A stretch of 64,000 nt of DNA from an uncultured Prevotellaceae bacterium (GTDB lineage: Bacteria > Bacteroidota > Bacteroidia > Bacteroidales > Bacteroidaceae): NCBI GenBank assembly GCA_902775475.1, contig CACYME010000034.1:20434-84433 (forward strand). Reading direction: 5' to 3'. Below the pieces are notes generated by a model. That model was not told the origin of the DNA, ran no database searches, and was given only the letters and a program-made list of their open reading frames with translations. Made by a program: the position numbers and the translations under genes. Positions within the stretch are counted from its first letter, which is position 1; the number at the start of each line of letters is the position of its first letter. This document shows positions 34,602 to 44,796 of this stretch, one piece after another.

Positions 34602-36482
34602 TTACTTCTTGGTGATTGTGCAGTAAGCCTTTGTCTCGCAGAGCGGATAGAACTCAATGTGAACATCTCCCGAGACGCTGACGGGGATATTGTCATTAGA
34701 GCCGTTGATGATGTTATCGGCTGTACCACCCCAGTTACCGTCTTCAGTATCCCAAGTGCCATTACCCTTGAACTTGATGACACCGGCCTCGGTGAAGGTA
34801 GCATCACATTCCCAGCAAAGCTTGTCGAAGTTGTAGGTCATCTCGACACCTTTGTCCCAGTCGTTATTCACTGCACTGCCAACAACGAATACACTCTTGA
34901 TGGGTGTAAGCTTGTAAGTCATATCGGCTAAATTGACATCTGCACGATAGAATCCCGGTTCAGGCATGATATTGCCGGAATTGCCATCATCAATCAGCGT
35001 GCCGGTAAGGCCGTCGGCATTGAGCGTACCCGTTCCATAGTTGCCATTGTCCCAGTTGTCAGCTGCACCACGCAATTTGAAGGCACCCTTTCCGTCTGTC
35101 CAGCTGTCTTCTTTGGCATAGAAGAATCCGGTATAGATGCCATTGCCGTCAGCGCAGTAGAGTGGCTGTTCCGTGCCTCCCCAGCCATTGTTTACGCCAG
35201 CCTCGTAGATGTACTGCTGGAAGTTTAGCGGAGTGATGACGTAGGTCATGTCGGCCATGTTTACCTGGAAGCGGTAGAACTTAGCCTGCCCGTCGACGTG
35301 GAAGGAATGGTCGCCGTCGAGGTTGTAGCGACGGTCGAACGAGCCGCTGAGGTCCTCGCTGGCACCTGTGGTGCCGAAGAGTTTGTTCCATGTGCCTTCG
35401 GCCACGGCGTCGATAGCTTCCTTATCGCCAAAGGCGAACCAGAGCTCACTACCCGTGCTCTCAATGGTATAGGTGAAGACGGGGTCGTCGACCACGCTGG
35501 CACTGCTGTGCGAGAACTGCATGGTCATAGCCGACTCAGCACTCCACTCGCCAGGACCGCCGATGAGGTAGTAGGCCTCAGCGATGTTGACAGACTCTAC
35601 CTTGAAGGTGTACTCGAGCATGTTGAGCGTCACCTTGATCTTCTTCGGACCGGCAGGTACGCAGAACGAGTTGTCGGCACCCATGTTGTAGCGGAAGTCA
35701 ACCTGTCCCTCGGTGGCTTGGCTGTTACCACCCACGATGCCGAGTAGCTTGCTCCAGTCGCCGTTGCCGATAGCGTCGCAGGCAGCGTCGTCACCGATGG
35801 CAAACCAAGTATCACCCTCAGCGGCAGCGTCGAAGATGACGGTGAAGATAGGATCCTCATAGACGTCGGCTCCGCTGTGGCTGAACTTGATCATGCGCTC
35901 GGTAGCTGAGGACTGCCAGTCGTTGGGACCTCCGATAAGGTAGTAGGCGGCCGAGATGTTGGCACGGTTCTCAGGGGTGAAAGCTACCTTCTGGGTGCCG
36001 TAGTAGTTGTTGCCAGGTGTACCGACAATGGTCACAGCCTCACCGCCAGTGACGGTGTAGAGCAGCGTGCGCAGGTAGAGGTCGGTAGAGGCCGGGTTCT
36101 TTGTGATACTGCCAAAATAGGCATCACTAAGAACTGAAGGCATCACGGTGATGATGTTCTTCTCGTTGACGTTGGCGTCAAGGGTGACGACCTGCGAGAA
36201 GTCCTCATTACGTGAGATCTGTACCTCGGCCTTCATCTCAGTGTTGGCGGGCAGCGGTGATGCCAGGTTGATGGTACCGATGGCAATGGGCTGCTCTTCC
36301 TCAGCGGCAAGCAGGTCGACGAGGTTGATGGTCGAAGCCGATGGTGTGACGCTGACGGCATTGGCCGGGAATGCATTTTCAGGAGCATTCGTCTGAGGCA
36401 CGAACTCAGTGGGGAAGTCGTCGTTACATGCGGCGAATCCCATGGTGAGCAAGGCCATCATATATAAGCTTAACTTTTTCAT
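34602..36482 (-). CDS. susF: SusF-like outer-membrane starch-binding lipoprotein
   Basis: Surface starch-binding protein, not an enzyme. 626 residues from ATG 36482 (MKKLSLYMMALLTMGFAACN); an earlier in-frame start at 36521 adds a basic stretch before the signal peptide and is rejected. Lipidated Cys19. After an N-terminal SusE-type domain there are repeated binding domains with shared openings: AYYLIGGPNDWQS, AYYLIGGPGEWSA, IYEAGVNNGWGGTEQ and VFVVGSAVNNDW. This modular build is that of SusF (an Ig domain plus tandem starch modules). Fourth gene of the sus operon. Confidence 0.85.
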   Translation of the reverse strand: MKKLSLYMMALLTMGFAACNDDFPTEFVPQTNAPENAFPANAVSVTPSASTINLVDLLAAEEEQPIAIGTINLASPLPANTEMKAEVQISRNEDFSQVVTLDANVNEKNIITVMPSVLSDAYFGSITKNPASTDLYLRTLLYTVTGGEAVTIVGTPGNNYYGTQKVAFTPENRANISAAYYLIGGPNDWQSSATERMIKFSHSGADVYEDPIFTVIFDAAAEGDTWFAIGDDAACDAIGNGDWSKLLGIVGGNSQATEGQVDFRYNMGADNSFCVPAGPKKIKVTLNMLEYTFKVESVNIAEAYYLIGGPGEWSAESAMTMQFSHSSASVVDDPVFTYTIESTGSELWFAFGDKEAIDAVAEGTWNKLFGTTGASEDLSGSFDRRYNLDGDHSFHVDGQAKFYRFQVNMADMTYVITPLNFQQYIYEAGVNNGWGGTEQPLYCADGNGIYTGFFYAKEDSWTDGKGAFKLRGAADNWDNGNYGTGTLNADGLTGTLIDDGNSGNIMPEPGFYRADVNLADMTYKLTPIKSVFVVGSAVNNDWDKGVEMTYNFDKLCWECDATFTEAGVIKFKGNGTWDTEDGNWGGTADNIINGSNDNIPVSVSGDVHIEFYPLCETKAYCTITKK

Positions 36483-36500
36483 CTTTTCTTTTGTCTTTGG

Positions 36501-36527
36501 GAGGCGGCAACGGTTTGTCACCGCCTC
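36501..36527 (-). promoter_or_regulatory. Intercistronic hairpin between susE and susF
   Basis: GAGGCGG (36501-36507) pairs with CCGCCTC (36521-36527) across a 13-nt loop, in the 71-nt gap. No T run follows, so it is more likely an mRNA-stability or processing element than a terminator. Confidence 0.5.
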
Positions 36528-36553
36528 TGGTTAAACATTACTTCTGCTTACAA

Positions 36554-37474
36554 TCACTTAACGGTTTCGAATGTGACAGTGTTCTTGTTCATGTCGACGG
36601 TCATCTTGAGCTGTCCTCCAGCCCAGTCGTCGAACTCCCACGAGCCCTTACCGTTCACGGCAGGACCAGTGTACTTGCCGTCGGCATCGAAGTCGCAGAC
36701 GATAGGTGCGTCGTCGACCTGAGTACCATACGAGTTGCCGCCGTCCCAGCCGGTGAGCTTGGTGTAGAAGCGGAACTGGAGCATGCCACCAGGAATGTCG
36801 AATGTACCGACAAAGACGTTGCTGCCTATCTCAGTCTCCATGATGCGCCATGCTGCAAGTGCCTCGGCATTGCCCTTGGCGGGTTCTGTCCATCCAGAGC
36901 AGTTACCAATGACATAGATGCTTGCCAGACCCTTGATGCTGTTGTCAGGACGCATCGACTTGAAGGTGACGGCATTGGAATAGATGCCTGTGCCTTCGAT
37001 AGACTCCTTGGCAGTGGTCTGAATGTCGGCATAGACACGGAAGGCCACTTCAAGATAACCGGGATCTGTCCAGTTGTTCTCGTCGGTGATGCCGTTGATG
37101 TGATTGATGCTCTGAGAAATCTCCTCACCGCTGAGGGTAGCCGAGCATGAGGTGAAGGCGGTCTCCAGGAACCTTGCACTTCCGTTGTCCTCAGTGTCCC
37201 ATTTGGTGTTGCCACCCTGTACCAGACCGACCTGCACCTTGTAGTTCACAACGGTGTTGACGGTGTAGTTGGGCTGTGACCAAGTGAGGTTGATTTTGTT
37301 GTCCTTGAAGATGTCGATGTACTGGTTAGCCAGTGGCGAAGCGTTCAGCACGAACTCCGTGGGCGCATTGGCCGGTCCCAGAACGGGGTTGTCGTCGCGG
37401 TCGGAGTCGCAGGCTGTGAACATCATGGCGATGGCTGCAAACAGCAGACCGGTCTTGAAATATCTTGCTTTCAT
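36554..37474 (-). CDS. susE: SusE-like outer-membrane lipoprotein
   Basis: Surface starch-binding accessory protein. 306 residues from ATG 37474 (MKARYFKTGLLFAAIAMMFTAC), Cys22 lipidated. N-terminal SusE domain with APTEFVLNASPLANQYIDIF and INLTWSQPNYTVNTVVNYKVQV, and a C-terminal binding-type domain around IYVIGNCSGWTEPAKGN. Shorter than SusF, with fewer starch modules. Position between susD and susF supports the name. The exact ligand is inferred from the neighbouring amylases. Confidence 0.82.
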   Translation of the reverse strand: MKARYFKTGLLFAAIAMMFTACDSDRDDNPVLGPANAPTEFVLNASPLANQYIDIFKDNKINLTWSQPNYTVNTVVNYKVQVGLVQGGNTKWDTEDNGSARFLETAFTSCSATLSGEEISQSINHINGITDENNWTDPGYLEVAFRVYADIQTTAKESIEGTGIYSNAVTFKSMRPDNSIKGLASIYVIGNCSGWTEPAKGNAEALAAWRIMETEIGSNVFVGTFDIPGGMLQFRFYTKLTGWDGGNSYGTQVDDAPIVCDFDADGKYTGPAVNGKGSWEFDDWAGGQLKMTVDMNKNTVTFETVK

Positions 37475-37515
37475 AACTATATTCCTTTTCAATGTTCAAT
37501 ATTAATAATCTATGA

Positions 37516-39075
37516 TCAATATCCCGGGTTCTGCTGGAGGTTCGTGTTCGACATGACATCGCTCGAAGCCAGTGGGAAGAGGTTGTACTTGGCATCGACA
37601 GCATGGGGTGTGCCCACGTTGCTGTTCATGCCCTTATGGCTCCAGAGGTATTCGGCCGTGGTGAGCTGGTTGAAGCGCACCAGGTCGGAGCGGCGATGGC
37701 ACTCCCAAGCCAGCTCACGTCCGCGCTCGTCGATGATGTCCTGCTTGGAGGGATTGGCAATGGCGGGCACGCCGGCACGTGTGCGGATGTCGTTGAAGCG
37801 GGCAATACCGTCGCAACTTACACCGCCCACCACCTGACACTCAGCCAGCATGAGGTAGACATCAGCCAGGCGGAAGATGATAAAGTCAGTGTCGGGGAAG
37901 GCGTTGGCACCGCTGATCATCGAGCCGTTGGCCTTCAGGTTGGTGAACTTCGTGTAGGCATATCCGCTCTGGAAGTTGCTCAGGTCAGCAATGGCCTTCG
38001 ACTGTCCGTCGGTGAAGAAACGTGCACGCTGGTCGGCCGTCTCGTCGAACTTGTTGACGAACTGCGGGGTAAGGCGGATGCCGCCCCAACCGTCGCCGCC
38101 GAGTCCATAGTCAGCAGGATTCATGTTGCCGCCGATAGAAGCGCATACGATGTAGGTAGAGCCACCATAGGCCTGCGTGTTGATGTGATCCTGATAGACG
38201 CTGAAGATAAGCTCGTGGCCGGTGCCCAGCAGCTGGTCGTTGTCGGCACAGAACATCTTGTACCAGTCGGCAGCCGACTCAAGCTTGTAGCCCAGGTCGA
38301 TGATTTTCTGGCAGTACTCGGCGCACTTAGCATAGTTGGCTGTGCCTGTGTAAACCTGAGCATTCAGGTAGAGCTTGGCCAGGATCATATAGACCATACC
38401 CTTGCCGCAGCGGTACTTCTCGGGATTGGCGGGCAGGTCGTTGGCACATTCCTCCATGTCTTTGACAAGCCAGTTGAACAGGTCGGCACGGCTGATCTGC
38501 TGAGGATTGGCACCACCCACCTCCGAGTTCTCGTCGGTGAAGGGAACATTGCCGAAAAGGTCGATGGCGTGCAGATAGCTCAGTCCGCGCAGTGCACGTG
38601 CCTCAGCCTTGTACTGCTTCAAGGTGGCGTCGTCGGTGTTGCCGATGCGGCGCATCACCTCGTTGCACATCGAGATCTGGTAGAATATGCGGCTATAGCA
38701 AGCCGAGATGAACACGTCGCTTGAGGTCCACTGCAGTCCGTGCAGGTCCTTGATGGTCTGGTCGTTCCAGCCCATGACGCACTCATCGGTGGGCAGCTCC
38801 TGCAGGTTGAACAGGGCACGCAGGTACTGACCGAAGCCACCGTCGATACCTTCGATGTCGGGACCTCCGCCGGGGCCGTCGGCCGAACTGACTGCAAGGC
38901 CTATATAGCACTTGGCCAGAATCTGATTATAAGCATCGTTACTGGTGAGTACGTTTTCGGGGGTGTCCAGATTGGGGTCAATAGGGGTCACGTCCAGGTC
39001 GCCAGTGCAAGCTGTAAAGGCAAAGGCCGTGGCGACGGCAGGAATCAAACCGTATTTCTTGATATTCAGTTTCAT
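37516..39075 (-). CDS. susD: SusD/RagB family starch-binding lipoprotein
   Basis: Lid of the SusCD outer-membrane importer; binds starch or maltooligosaccharide at the cell surface. 519 residues, normal length. Lipoprotein signal ending in AFTACTGDLDVTP (Cys23). TPR-like helical segments with typical SusD phrases: YYRIFYQISMCNEV-like sequence near 137, AEARALRGLSYLHAIDLFGNVPF, SDFIIFRLADVYLMLAECQ-like region near 405 and ERGRELAWECHRRSDLVRF near 465. It starts 21 nt after susC, so both are made together. Confidence 0.95.
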   Translation of the reverse strand: MKLNIKKYGLIPAVATAFAFTACTGDLDVTPIDPNLDTPENVLTSNDAYNQILAKCYIGLAVSSADGPGGGPDIEGIDGGFGQYLRALFNLQELPTDECVMGWNDQTIKDLHGLQWTSSDVFISACYSRIFYQISMCNEVMRRIGNTDDATLKQYKAEARALRGLSYLHAIDLFGNVPFTDENSEVGGANPQQISRADLFNWLVKDMEECANDLPANPEKYRCGKGMVYMILAKLYLNAQVYTGTANYAKCAEYCQKIIDLGYKLESAADWYKMFCADNDQLLGTGHELIFSVYQDHINTQAYGGSTYIVCASIGGNMNPADYGLGGDGWGGIRLTPQFVNKFDETADQRARFFTDGQSKAIADLSNFQSGYAYTKFTNLKANGSMISGANAFPDTDFIIFRLADVYLMLAECQVVGGVSCDGIARFNDIRTRAGVPAIANPSKQDIIDERGRELAWECHRRSDLVRFNQLTTAEYLWSHKGMNSNVGTPHAVDAKYNLFPLASSDVMSNTNLQQNPGY

Positions 39076-39096
39076 ATTTCTTGTCCTCCTTAATGA

Positions 39097-42000
39097 TTAA
39101 AAGTTAAAGCTTGCACCCAGGATGAAGTTACGTGAGCGGGGATACATGTTGTTGTCGATGCCGCCAGCCACCTCAGGATCAACACCTTTGTAGTTGGTGA
39201 TGGTGAATACGTTCTGGGCAGTTAAGTTCAGACGGCACCAGTCAGTGAGGTTGTAGGCCAGTGTCACCTTGTCGAGCTTCAGGAAGGAAGCGTTCTGCAC
39301 GTAGTAGTCACTCTTGTACTGTGCCTGCGAGAAGTTGCTGAACGGAGCCGTGGTCACGCGGTTGGCGATGAAGTTGTTGGTCCAGAGGTCGGCCAGCATC
39401 TCAGCGTCGGAGGCTACATTGTTATATACGTAGTTACCCAGGCTCGAACGGAGTGATGCCGAGAGCGTCCACTTCTTGTAGCTCAGCTCGGTGTTGAAGC
39501 CAATATTCACGTCTGCATCGGGCTTGTAGTATACATAGCGGTCGTCGTCGGTGATCTGTCCGTCGTGGTTGCGGTCTACATAGACACCTTCCAGGGGCTT
39601 GCCATCCTCAGCATAAACCTGCTGGAACACATAGAACGAGTTGATGGGATTGCCCACCTTCTGTATCTGCACCTTGTTGCCTACACCACCCGAGATGCCG
39701 CCAGTCTCCACGCCGGGATAGGTGGGATCGTCGCTGGCAGTGATCTCGTTTTTGTTGTAGGCCACGTTCACGCCCACTTCCCAGCGCAGGTCCTTCTGCT
39801 CGATGGGAACGACGTTCAGGGCAATTTCAATACCCTTGTTCTCCATGTCGCCAACGTTCTGCAGCAGATAGTTGGTGAGGTTGGTGCCAGCGGAGACGGG
39901 CACGAAGTTCAGCAAGTCGTTGGTCTTGCGCTTGTAGAGATCGATGCTACCATTAATGCGGTTCCTCATGAAGCCGAAGTCCAAACCGACGTTGTAGGTT
40001 GTGGTCTCCTCCCACTTAATCTGGGCTGCATAGCCCTTCGGTGTAATAGGAATAATCATGCTGTTGCCGAACCAGTAGTAAGAACCGGCCTGGTTGGTGT
40101 GATAGGTAGCAATGGAGGGATAGTCACCCTGTCCGATGTTCTGCTGACCGGTGATACCGTAGCCCAGACGGAGTTTCAGGTTCGACAATGCATTCACGTC
40201 CTTCAGGAACGGCTCCTCGCTGATACGCCATGCCAGAGCTACCGATGGGAACAGACCCCACTTGTTGTTTTGGAAGCGCGAAGTACCATCGTTACGCAGC
40301 GTAGCGGTGAGCAGGTAGCGATCCATGAGGGTGTAGTTCAGACGTCCGTAGAATGAAACGAGGTAGCTCTCGGTCTTGAACAGCGGCGTGGTGGCAAATT
40401 CTGTGCCCAGGCCGTCGTTAGATACCTTATAGCTGGTAGTCCTGTTGAAGAAGCGCTGCCATGAATAACCGCCGAGGATGTCGAAGCGGCTCTTGAGCTC
40501 CTCAAGTTCCTTGGCATAGGCCAGATAGAACTCAAGGGTCTGGTCGCGACGCAGCTGTGAGTAGCTCTCCCACAGGCCGCTACCGTTCTGTGCCTTGTCG
40601 TGCCAGGAGATTTCACTGTTCTGCTCGGTGACGTTCCAGCCGCTGGTGGTGGAGAAGTCGAGACCGAGGTTCAGGTTGGCACGGAGGCCTTCGAGGAACT
40701 TGAACTTATAGTCGAACTGAGCATTGCCCACGAAGCGACGAACGTATGAGTCCTTGTTCTGTTGGTTGAGCTGGGCCACGGGATTGAGCAGGGCCATTGA
40801 GTTGGGCAGTCCGCTGTTCATCCAGTAGTGATAAGTGCCGTCATCATTGTAGACGGGCTTAAGGGGATTGTACTTCACAGCCTGTCCGATGGCGCCTTCG
40901 TCAGCGTAGGCGTTGTGAGTGAAGACACCCTTACCGTTGAGGTTGATGGTCAGACGGTCGTCAAGCAGGGTGGGGGTGAGGTTCAGACCAACTGTACCGC
41001 GGTTCATGTTCGAGGTCTTCAGGGTACCATCGTTGTTCAGGAAACCTGCACTGAAACGGTAGGGCATCTTGAAGTTGCCTTCCTGAGCTACATAGCCGCC
41101 AGTGACGCTAGCATTCACTTCCTCGGCAAATGCGGTCTTATAAATCTCGTCCTGCCAGTTGGTGTTGGCGTTGCCCAGGGCAGCCATTGCATCGGCATTG
41201 TCACTGTAGCGTGAGGTGAAGAGCTCTCTCAAGCCCTCGGCGCTAAGCACGTCGACCTTCTTGCCTACGGTCTTGAATGTTCCACTCAAATCGACATTGA
41301 TGCGGGGCTTGGCACCAGCCTTACCCTTCTTTGTGGTGATGAGAATCACACCGTTAGAAGCACGGCTACCATAGATGGCCGTTGCCGATGCATCCTTCAG
41401 GATGGAGAACGACTCGATGTCGTTGGGGTTGATGGTGTTCAGCACTTGCCGATGCATCCTTCAGGATGGAGAACGACTCGATGTCGTTGGGGTTGATGGT
41501 GTTCAGCACGTCACCGCCGCTGATGCCCGTCGAGCTAATGGGCAGACCGTCGATGACAATCAGCGGGTCGTTGCTGGCTGATAGTGACGACCCACCACGA
41601 ATGCGGATGGTTGATCCTGCACCAGGGGCACCGCTGTTGGTAGTGATCTGCACACCGGGGGTCTTACCCTGCAGCAGATCGGCGGGCGACGTGGCCAGAC
41701 CCTTGTTCAGCTGATCGGCCTCGACCGACATCACCGAACCGGTGGCATCGCTCTTTTTCACGGTACCATAACCGATGACCACCACGTCTTTCAGCATCTG
41801 GGCATCGTCCTGCAGTGTGATCGTCACGTTGGGCGCAGCCTTGATCTCGGCCGTCTGGTAGCCCACATAGCTAACGCTGAGCGTCTGGCCCTGGTTGGCC
41901 GAAATCACGAAGTTTCCGTCGAAGTCGCTCACCACGCCAGTTTGCGTGCCGACCACCCGGATGGTAGCTCCGATGATGGGTTCACCAGTAGCATCTTTCA

Positions 42001-42109
42001 CATGGCCTTTCACAGCAATCTGCTGTGCAAAGGCCCCTACCGAAAGGAAGAGCCCCAGCAAAAGGGTCATCATCCTTAGCGGCAACTGAATGTTTACCTG
42101 CTTCATCAT
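39097..42109 (-). pseudogene. susC: SusC-type TonB-dependent transporter, frameshifted by a 64-bp tandem duplication
   Basis: Outer-membrane TonB-dependent importer of the SusC/RagA class. The N-terminal part starts at ATG 42109 (signal peptide, carboxypeptidase-D-like domain VKGHVKDATGEPIIGATIRV, TonB plug LKDVVVIGYGTVKKSDATGS) and runs to [20 protein letters not shown], where an exact 64-bp repeat shifts the frame. The rest ([20 protein letters not shown] to the barrel terminus FILGASFNF) is open in the other frame. Removing one repeat unit gives one continuous 982-residue protein with no other lesion. So this is a fresh mutation, a phase-variable state, or an assembly error. Confidence 0.9.
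41382..41509 (-). repeat. Exact 64-bp tandem duplication inside susC
   Basis: Bases 41382-41445 are repeated without change at 41446-41509. 64 is not a multiple of 3, so the second unit shifts the reading frame. The two copies have no mismatch, which points to a very recent event or to misassembly. Confidence 0.97.
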
Positions 42110-42175
42110 TACATTTTTAGTTAGTTAATATTGTTAATTCTGTCTCTCTCTTTGAGCCATTAGGTAAATTCGTTG

Positions 42176-42207
42176 CAAAGGTAGAATAAATTTGTATTTC
42201 TTGACAA
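42176..42207 (-). promoter_or_regulatory. Promoter of the sus operon
   Basis: On the minus strand TTG (42207-42205) is followed after 21 nt by TACCTTTG (42183-42176). Start would be near 42170, about 60 nt before the susC ATG. The palindrome at 42240-42251 lies some 70 nt upstream of the start. Confidence 0.7.
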
Positions 42208-42239
42208 TTTTTCAGTACATTTTCTCGTTAGTGTAATAT

Positions 42240-42251
42240 GCAAACGTTTGC
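42240..42251. promoter_or_regulatory. LacI-type operator palindrome
   Basis: GCAAACGTTTGC is a perfect 12-bp palindrome with the central CG typical of LacI-family operators. It stands between the divergent susC and lacI genes. A second, partly symmetric site GCAAACGGTTCC lies at 42315-42326, at the lacI promoter. The natural binder is the neighbouring LacI-family protein (inference). Confidence 0.7.
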
Positions 42252-42307
42252 GCTTTCGCGCACGCAAATATAAATAAGGTGTTTCCGTCCACTTGGAATC
42301 TTTGCAT

Positions 42308-42315
42308 TATCTTTG
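42308..42315 (+). promoter_or_regulatory. -7 box of the lacI gene
   Basis: TATCTTTG, 50 nt before the ATG and overlapping the partial operator at 42315-42326, which would fit autoregulation. Confidence 0.5.
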
Positions 42316-42365
42316 CAAACGGTTCCAAATCGTAAATCGTAAATCAGTAAATCGTAAATCAGTAA

Positions 42366-43382
42366 ATGAGCATGATGACGATGAAGGACATAGCCCGCGA
42401 GCTGGGCATCTCGGTGGCCACGGTGTCGCGGGCGCTGAGCGACTCGCCGCGCATCTCGCTGGAGCGTCGCCAGCAGATTCAGCAGTATGCCCGCGACCAC
42501 AACTTCACCCCCAACGTGCTGGCCGAGAGCCTCCGCCACTCGCGGGTGAAGCCGGTGAAGGTCATTGGCGTCATCATGCCCGAGCTGGTGCACTACTACT
42601 TCAGCACCATCCTCAAGGGCATCGAGGAGGAGGCCGAGCAGCACGGCTACCGCATCATGGTGGCCCAGAGCGGCGAGCACTATGAGCGCGAGGTGCGGCT
42701 GTGCCAGTCGTTCTACGAGAACAAGGTGTGCGGCATCATCGTCTCGCAGGCGAAGGACACGCAGCGCTACGACCACTTCCAGCGCCTCATCGACGCCGGC
42801 GTGCCGCTGGTGTTCTACGACCGCATCTGCACGGGGGTTAACGCCAGCCGCGTGGTGGTGGACGACTACATGGGTGCCTACAACGCCGTGAGCTACCTCA
42901 TACAGACGGGCTGCCGCCGCATCGCCTTCTTTGGCGCGCAGATGAACCTCGAGATCTCGAAGAACCGCTACAACGGCTACAAGGACGCGCTGCTGAAGCA
43001 CGGGCTGCCCTTCGACGAGCGGCTGACGCGCCACTGCGACAACCGCCAGGATGCCGAGATCATCACCCCCGACCTCTTCGACGGCGACAGCTACCCCGAC
43101 GCCTTCTTCGCCGTGAACGACGACACGGCCATCGGCATCCTCTACACCGTGAAGCGCATGGGGCTGCGCGTGCCCGAGGACATCAGCATCTGCGGATTCA
43201 CCAACGGCGAGCGCGCCATCGCCTGCGACCCCATGCTCACCACCGTCGAGCAGCGGGGCATCCGTGTGGGCGAGGAGGCCGCCAACATCCTCATCGGCCA
43301 CGTCGAGGGCCGTCTGCCCATGGACCGCGCCGAGAAGCGCATCGTGCGCACCCGCCTCGTCATCCGTGGCACAACGCGATAG
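42366..43382 (+). CDS. LacI-family transcriptional regulator of the starch locus
   Basis: DNA-binding sugar sensor. 338 residues: helix-turn-helix at about 6-26 (MKDIARELGISVATVSRALS) followed by the hinge helix (LAESLRH), and a periplasmic-binding-protein-like effector domain (VIGVIMPELVHYYFSTIL; YLIQTGCRRIAFFGAQ; DAFFAVNDDTAIGIL; ISICGFTNGERAIACDPMLT). It is divergent from susC and 69 nt upstream of an MFS transporter gene. Most Bacteroides sus loci use SusR; a LacI-type protein in this place resembles the maltodextrin loci of other Bacteroidota. Effector unknown. Confidence 0.93.
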   Translation: MSMMTMKDIARELGISVATVSRALSDSPRISLERRQQIQQYARDHNFTPNVLAESLRHSRVKPVKVIGVIMPELVHYYFSTILKGIEEEAEQHGYRIMVAQSGEHYEREVRLCQSFYENKVCGIIVSQAKDTQRYDHFQRLIDAGVPLVFYDRICTGVNASRVVVDDYMGAYNAVSYLIQTGCRRIAFFGAQMNLEISKNRYNGYKDALLKHGLPFDERLTRHCDNRQDAEIITPDLFDGDSYPDAFFAVNDDTAIGILYTVKRMGLRVPEDISICGFTNGERAIACDPMLTTVEQRGIRVGEEAANILIGHVEGRLPMDRAEKRIVRTRLVIRGTTR

Positions 43383-43451
43383 CCACTGAGAATACAACGT
43401 TGCTGTAGCTGTCGTTGTTCTTTTAGTATAAATTAGTAAAAAATTATAATA

Positions 43452-44759
43452 ATGAAACAGAAACCTGATTTGTCGTTTTGGAAGCTCTGGAACCTGAGCT
43501 TCGGCTTTTTCGGAGTGCAGATAGCCTACGCACTCCAGAGTGCTAACATCTCGCGCATCTTCCGCACGCTCGGCGCCGACCCCCACGACCTGAGCTTCTT
43601 CTGGATCCTGCCGCCGCTGATGGGCATCCTCGTGCAGCCCGTCATCGGAACCCTCAGCGACCGCACGTGGACCCGCTTCGGCCGCCGCATCCCCTACCTC
43701 TTCATCGGTGCCACGCTGGCCGTGGCCGTCATGTGCCTGCTGCCCAACAGCGGCTCGCTGGGCCTGAGCCTCTCGGCAGTGATGATTTTCGGACTGTTCA
43801 TGCTCATGCTCCTCGACACCAGTATCAACATGGCCATGCAGCCTTTCAAGATGATGGTGGGCGACATGGTCAACGAGCGGCAGAAGGGCAAGGCCTACAG
43901 CATCCAGTCGTTCCTCTGCAACGCCGGCTCCGTGGTGGGCTTCCTCTTCCCCTTCCTCTTCACCTGGATTGGCCTGAAGAACGTGGCCCCCGAGGGCGTC
44001 GTGCCCGACTCGGTCATCTGGTCGTTCTACGTCGGCGCCGCCATCCTCATCCTCTGCGTCATCTACACCACGGTGAAGGTGAAGGAGTGGCCGCCGAAGG
44101 AGTATGCCGAGTACAACCCCGTCTCCACCGAGAACGAGACGAAGGCCAACTGGTTCGCCCTGCTGAAGAACGCCCCGGCAGCCTTCTGGCGCATCGGACT
44201 GGTGCAGTTCTTCTGCTGGGCAGGCATGCTCTACATGTGGACCTACGTGGTCGACGCCGTGTCGCTCACCGTGTGGGACACCGCCGACTCGAAGACCGAG
44301 GCCTACCAGATTGCCGGCAACTGGACGGGCGTGCTCTATGCCATCCAGGCCATGGGCTCCGTGGTGTGGGCCACGCTCATCCCCCGCTTCCCCAACATCA
44401 AGGTGGCCTATTTCGTCAGCCTGCTGCTCGGTGGCCTGGGCTTCGCCCTCATCCCCTTCTGCCACGACCAGTACCTTCAGATTCTGCCCTTCCTGCTCAT
44501 CGGCTGCGGCTGGGCGGCCATGCTCGCCTGTCCGTTCACGCTGGTGACCAATGCCCTGCAGGGCTACGGCCACATGGGGGCCTACCTCGGCCTGTTCAAC
44601 GGCACCATCTGCCTGCCGCAGATTATCGCTGCCGTCTGTGGTGGCACCATCCTGAAGCTCGTGGGCAGCTCGCAGTCGTCGATGATGTTCGTCGCCGCCG
44701 CGCTGTTCATCATCGGCTCCCTCTGTGTCTTCGGCATCAAGGATAAGAAAGTGGAGTAG
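43452..44759 (+). CDS. MFS sugar transporter (SLC45/GPH-like)
   Basis: Inner-membrane importer, probably for maltose or maltodextrins released by the neighbouring amylases (inference from context). 435 residues with about 12 membrane helices. The loop motif GTLSDRTWTRFGRRIPYLFI is the signature of the SLC45/GPH group; NMAMQPFKMMVGDMVNERQ and GYGHMGAYLGLFNGTICLPQI are further family stretches. Downstream of lacI, with a short ACAACG/CGTTGT hairpin (43394-43418) in the gap that may dampen read-through. Confidence 0.88.
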   Translation: MKQKPDLSFWKLWNLSFGFFGVQIAYALQSANISRIFRTLGADPHDLSFFWILPPLMGILVQPVIGTLSDRTWTRFGRRIPYLFIGATLAVAVMCLLPNSGSLGLSLSAVMIFGLFMLMLLDTSINMAMQPFKMMVGDMVNERQKGKAYSIQSFLCNAGSVVGFLFPFLFTWIGLKNVAPEGVVPDSVIWSFYVGAAILILCVIYTTVKVKEWPPKEYAEYNPVSTENETKANWFALLKNAPAAFWRIGLVQFFCWAGMLYMWTYVVDAVSLTVWDTADSKTEAYQIAGNWTGVLYAIQAMGSVVWATLIPRFPNIKVAYFVSLLLGGLGFALIPFCHDQYLQILPFLLIGCGWAAMLACPFTLVTNALQGYGHMGAYLGLFNGTICLPQIIAAVCGGTILKLVGSSQSSMMFVAAALFIIGSLCVFGIKDKKVE

Positions 44760-44775
44760 AATGCCTCTCCCCCGT

Positions 44776-44796
44776 CCCCTCTCCACTGGAGAGGGG
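44776..44796. terminator. CCCCTCTCC-act-GGAGAGGGG hairpin after the MFS gene
   Basis: Perfect 9-bp GC-rich stem, followed 12 nt later by a second stem CCTGCCG/CGGCAGG (44808-44844 region) and then TCATTTC heptamers (44850-44882). No T run is next to the first stem, so termination is plausible but not certain. Confidence 0.45.
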
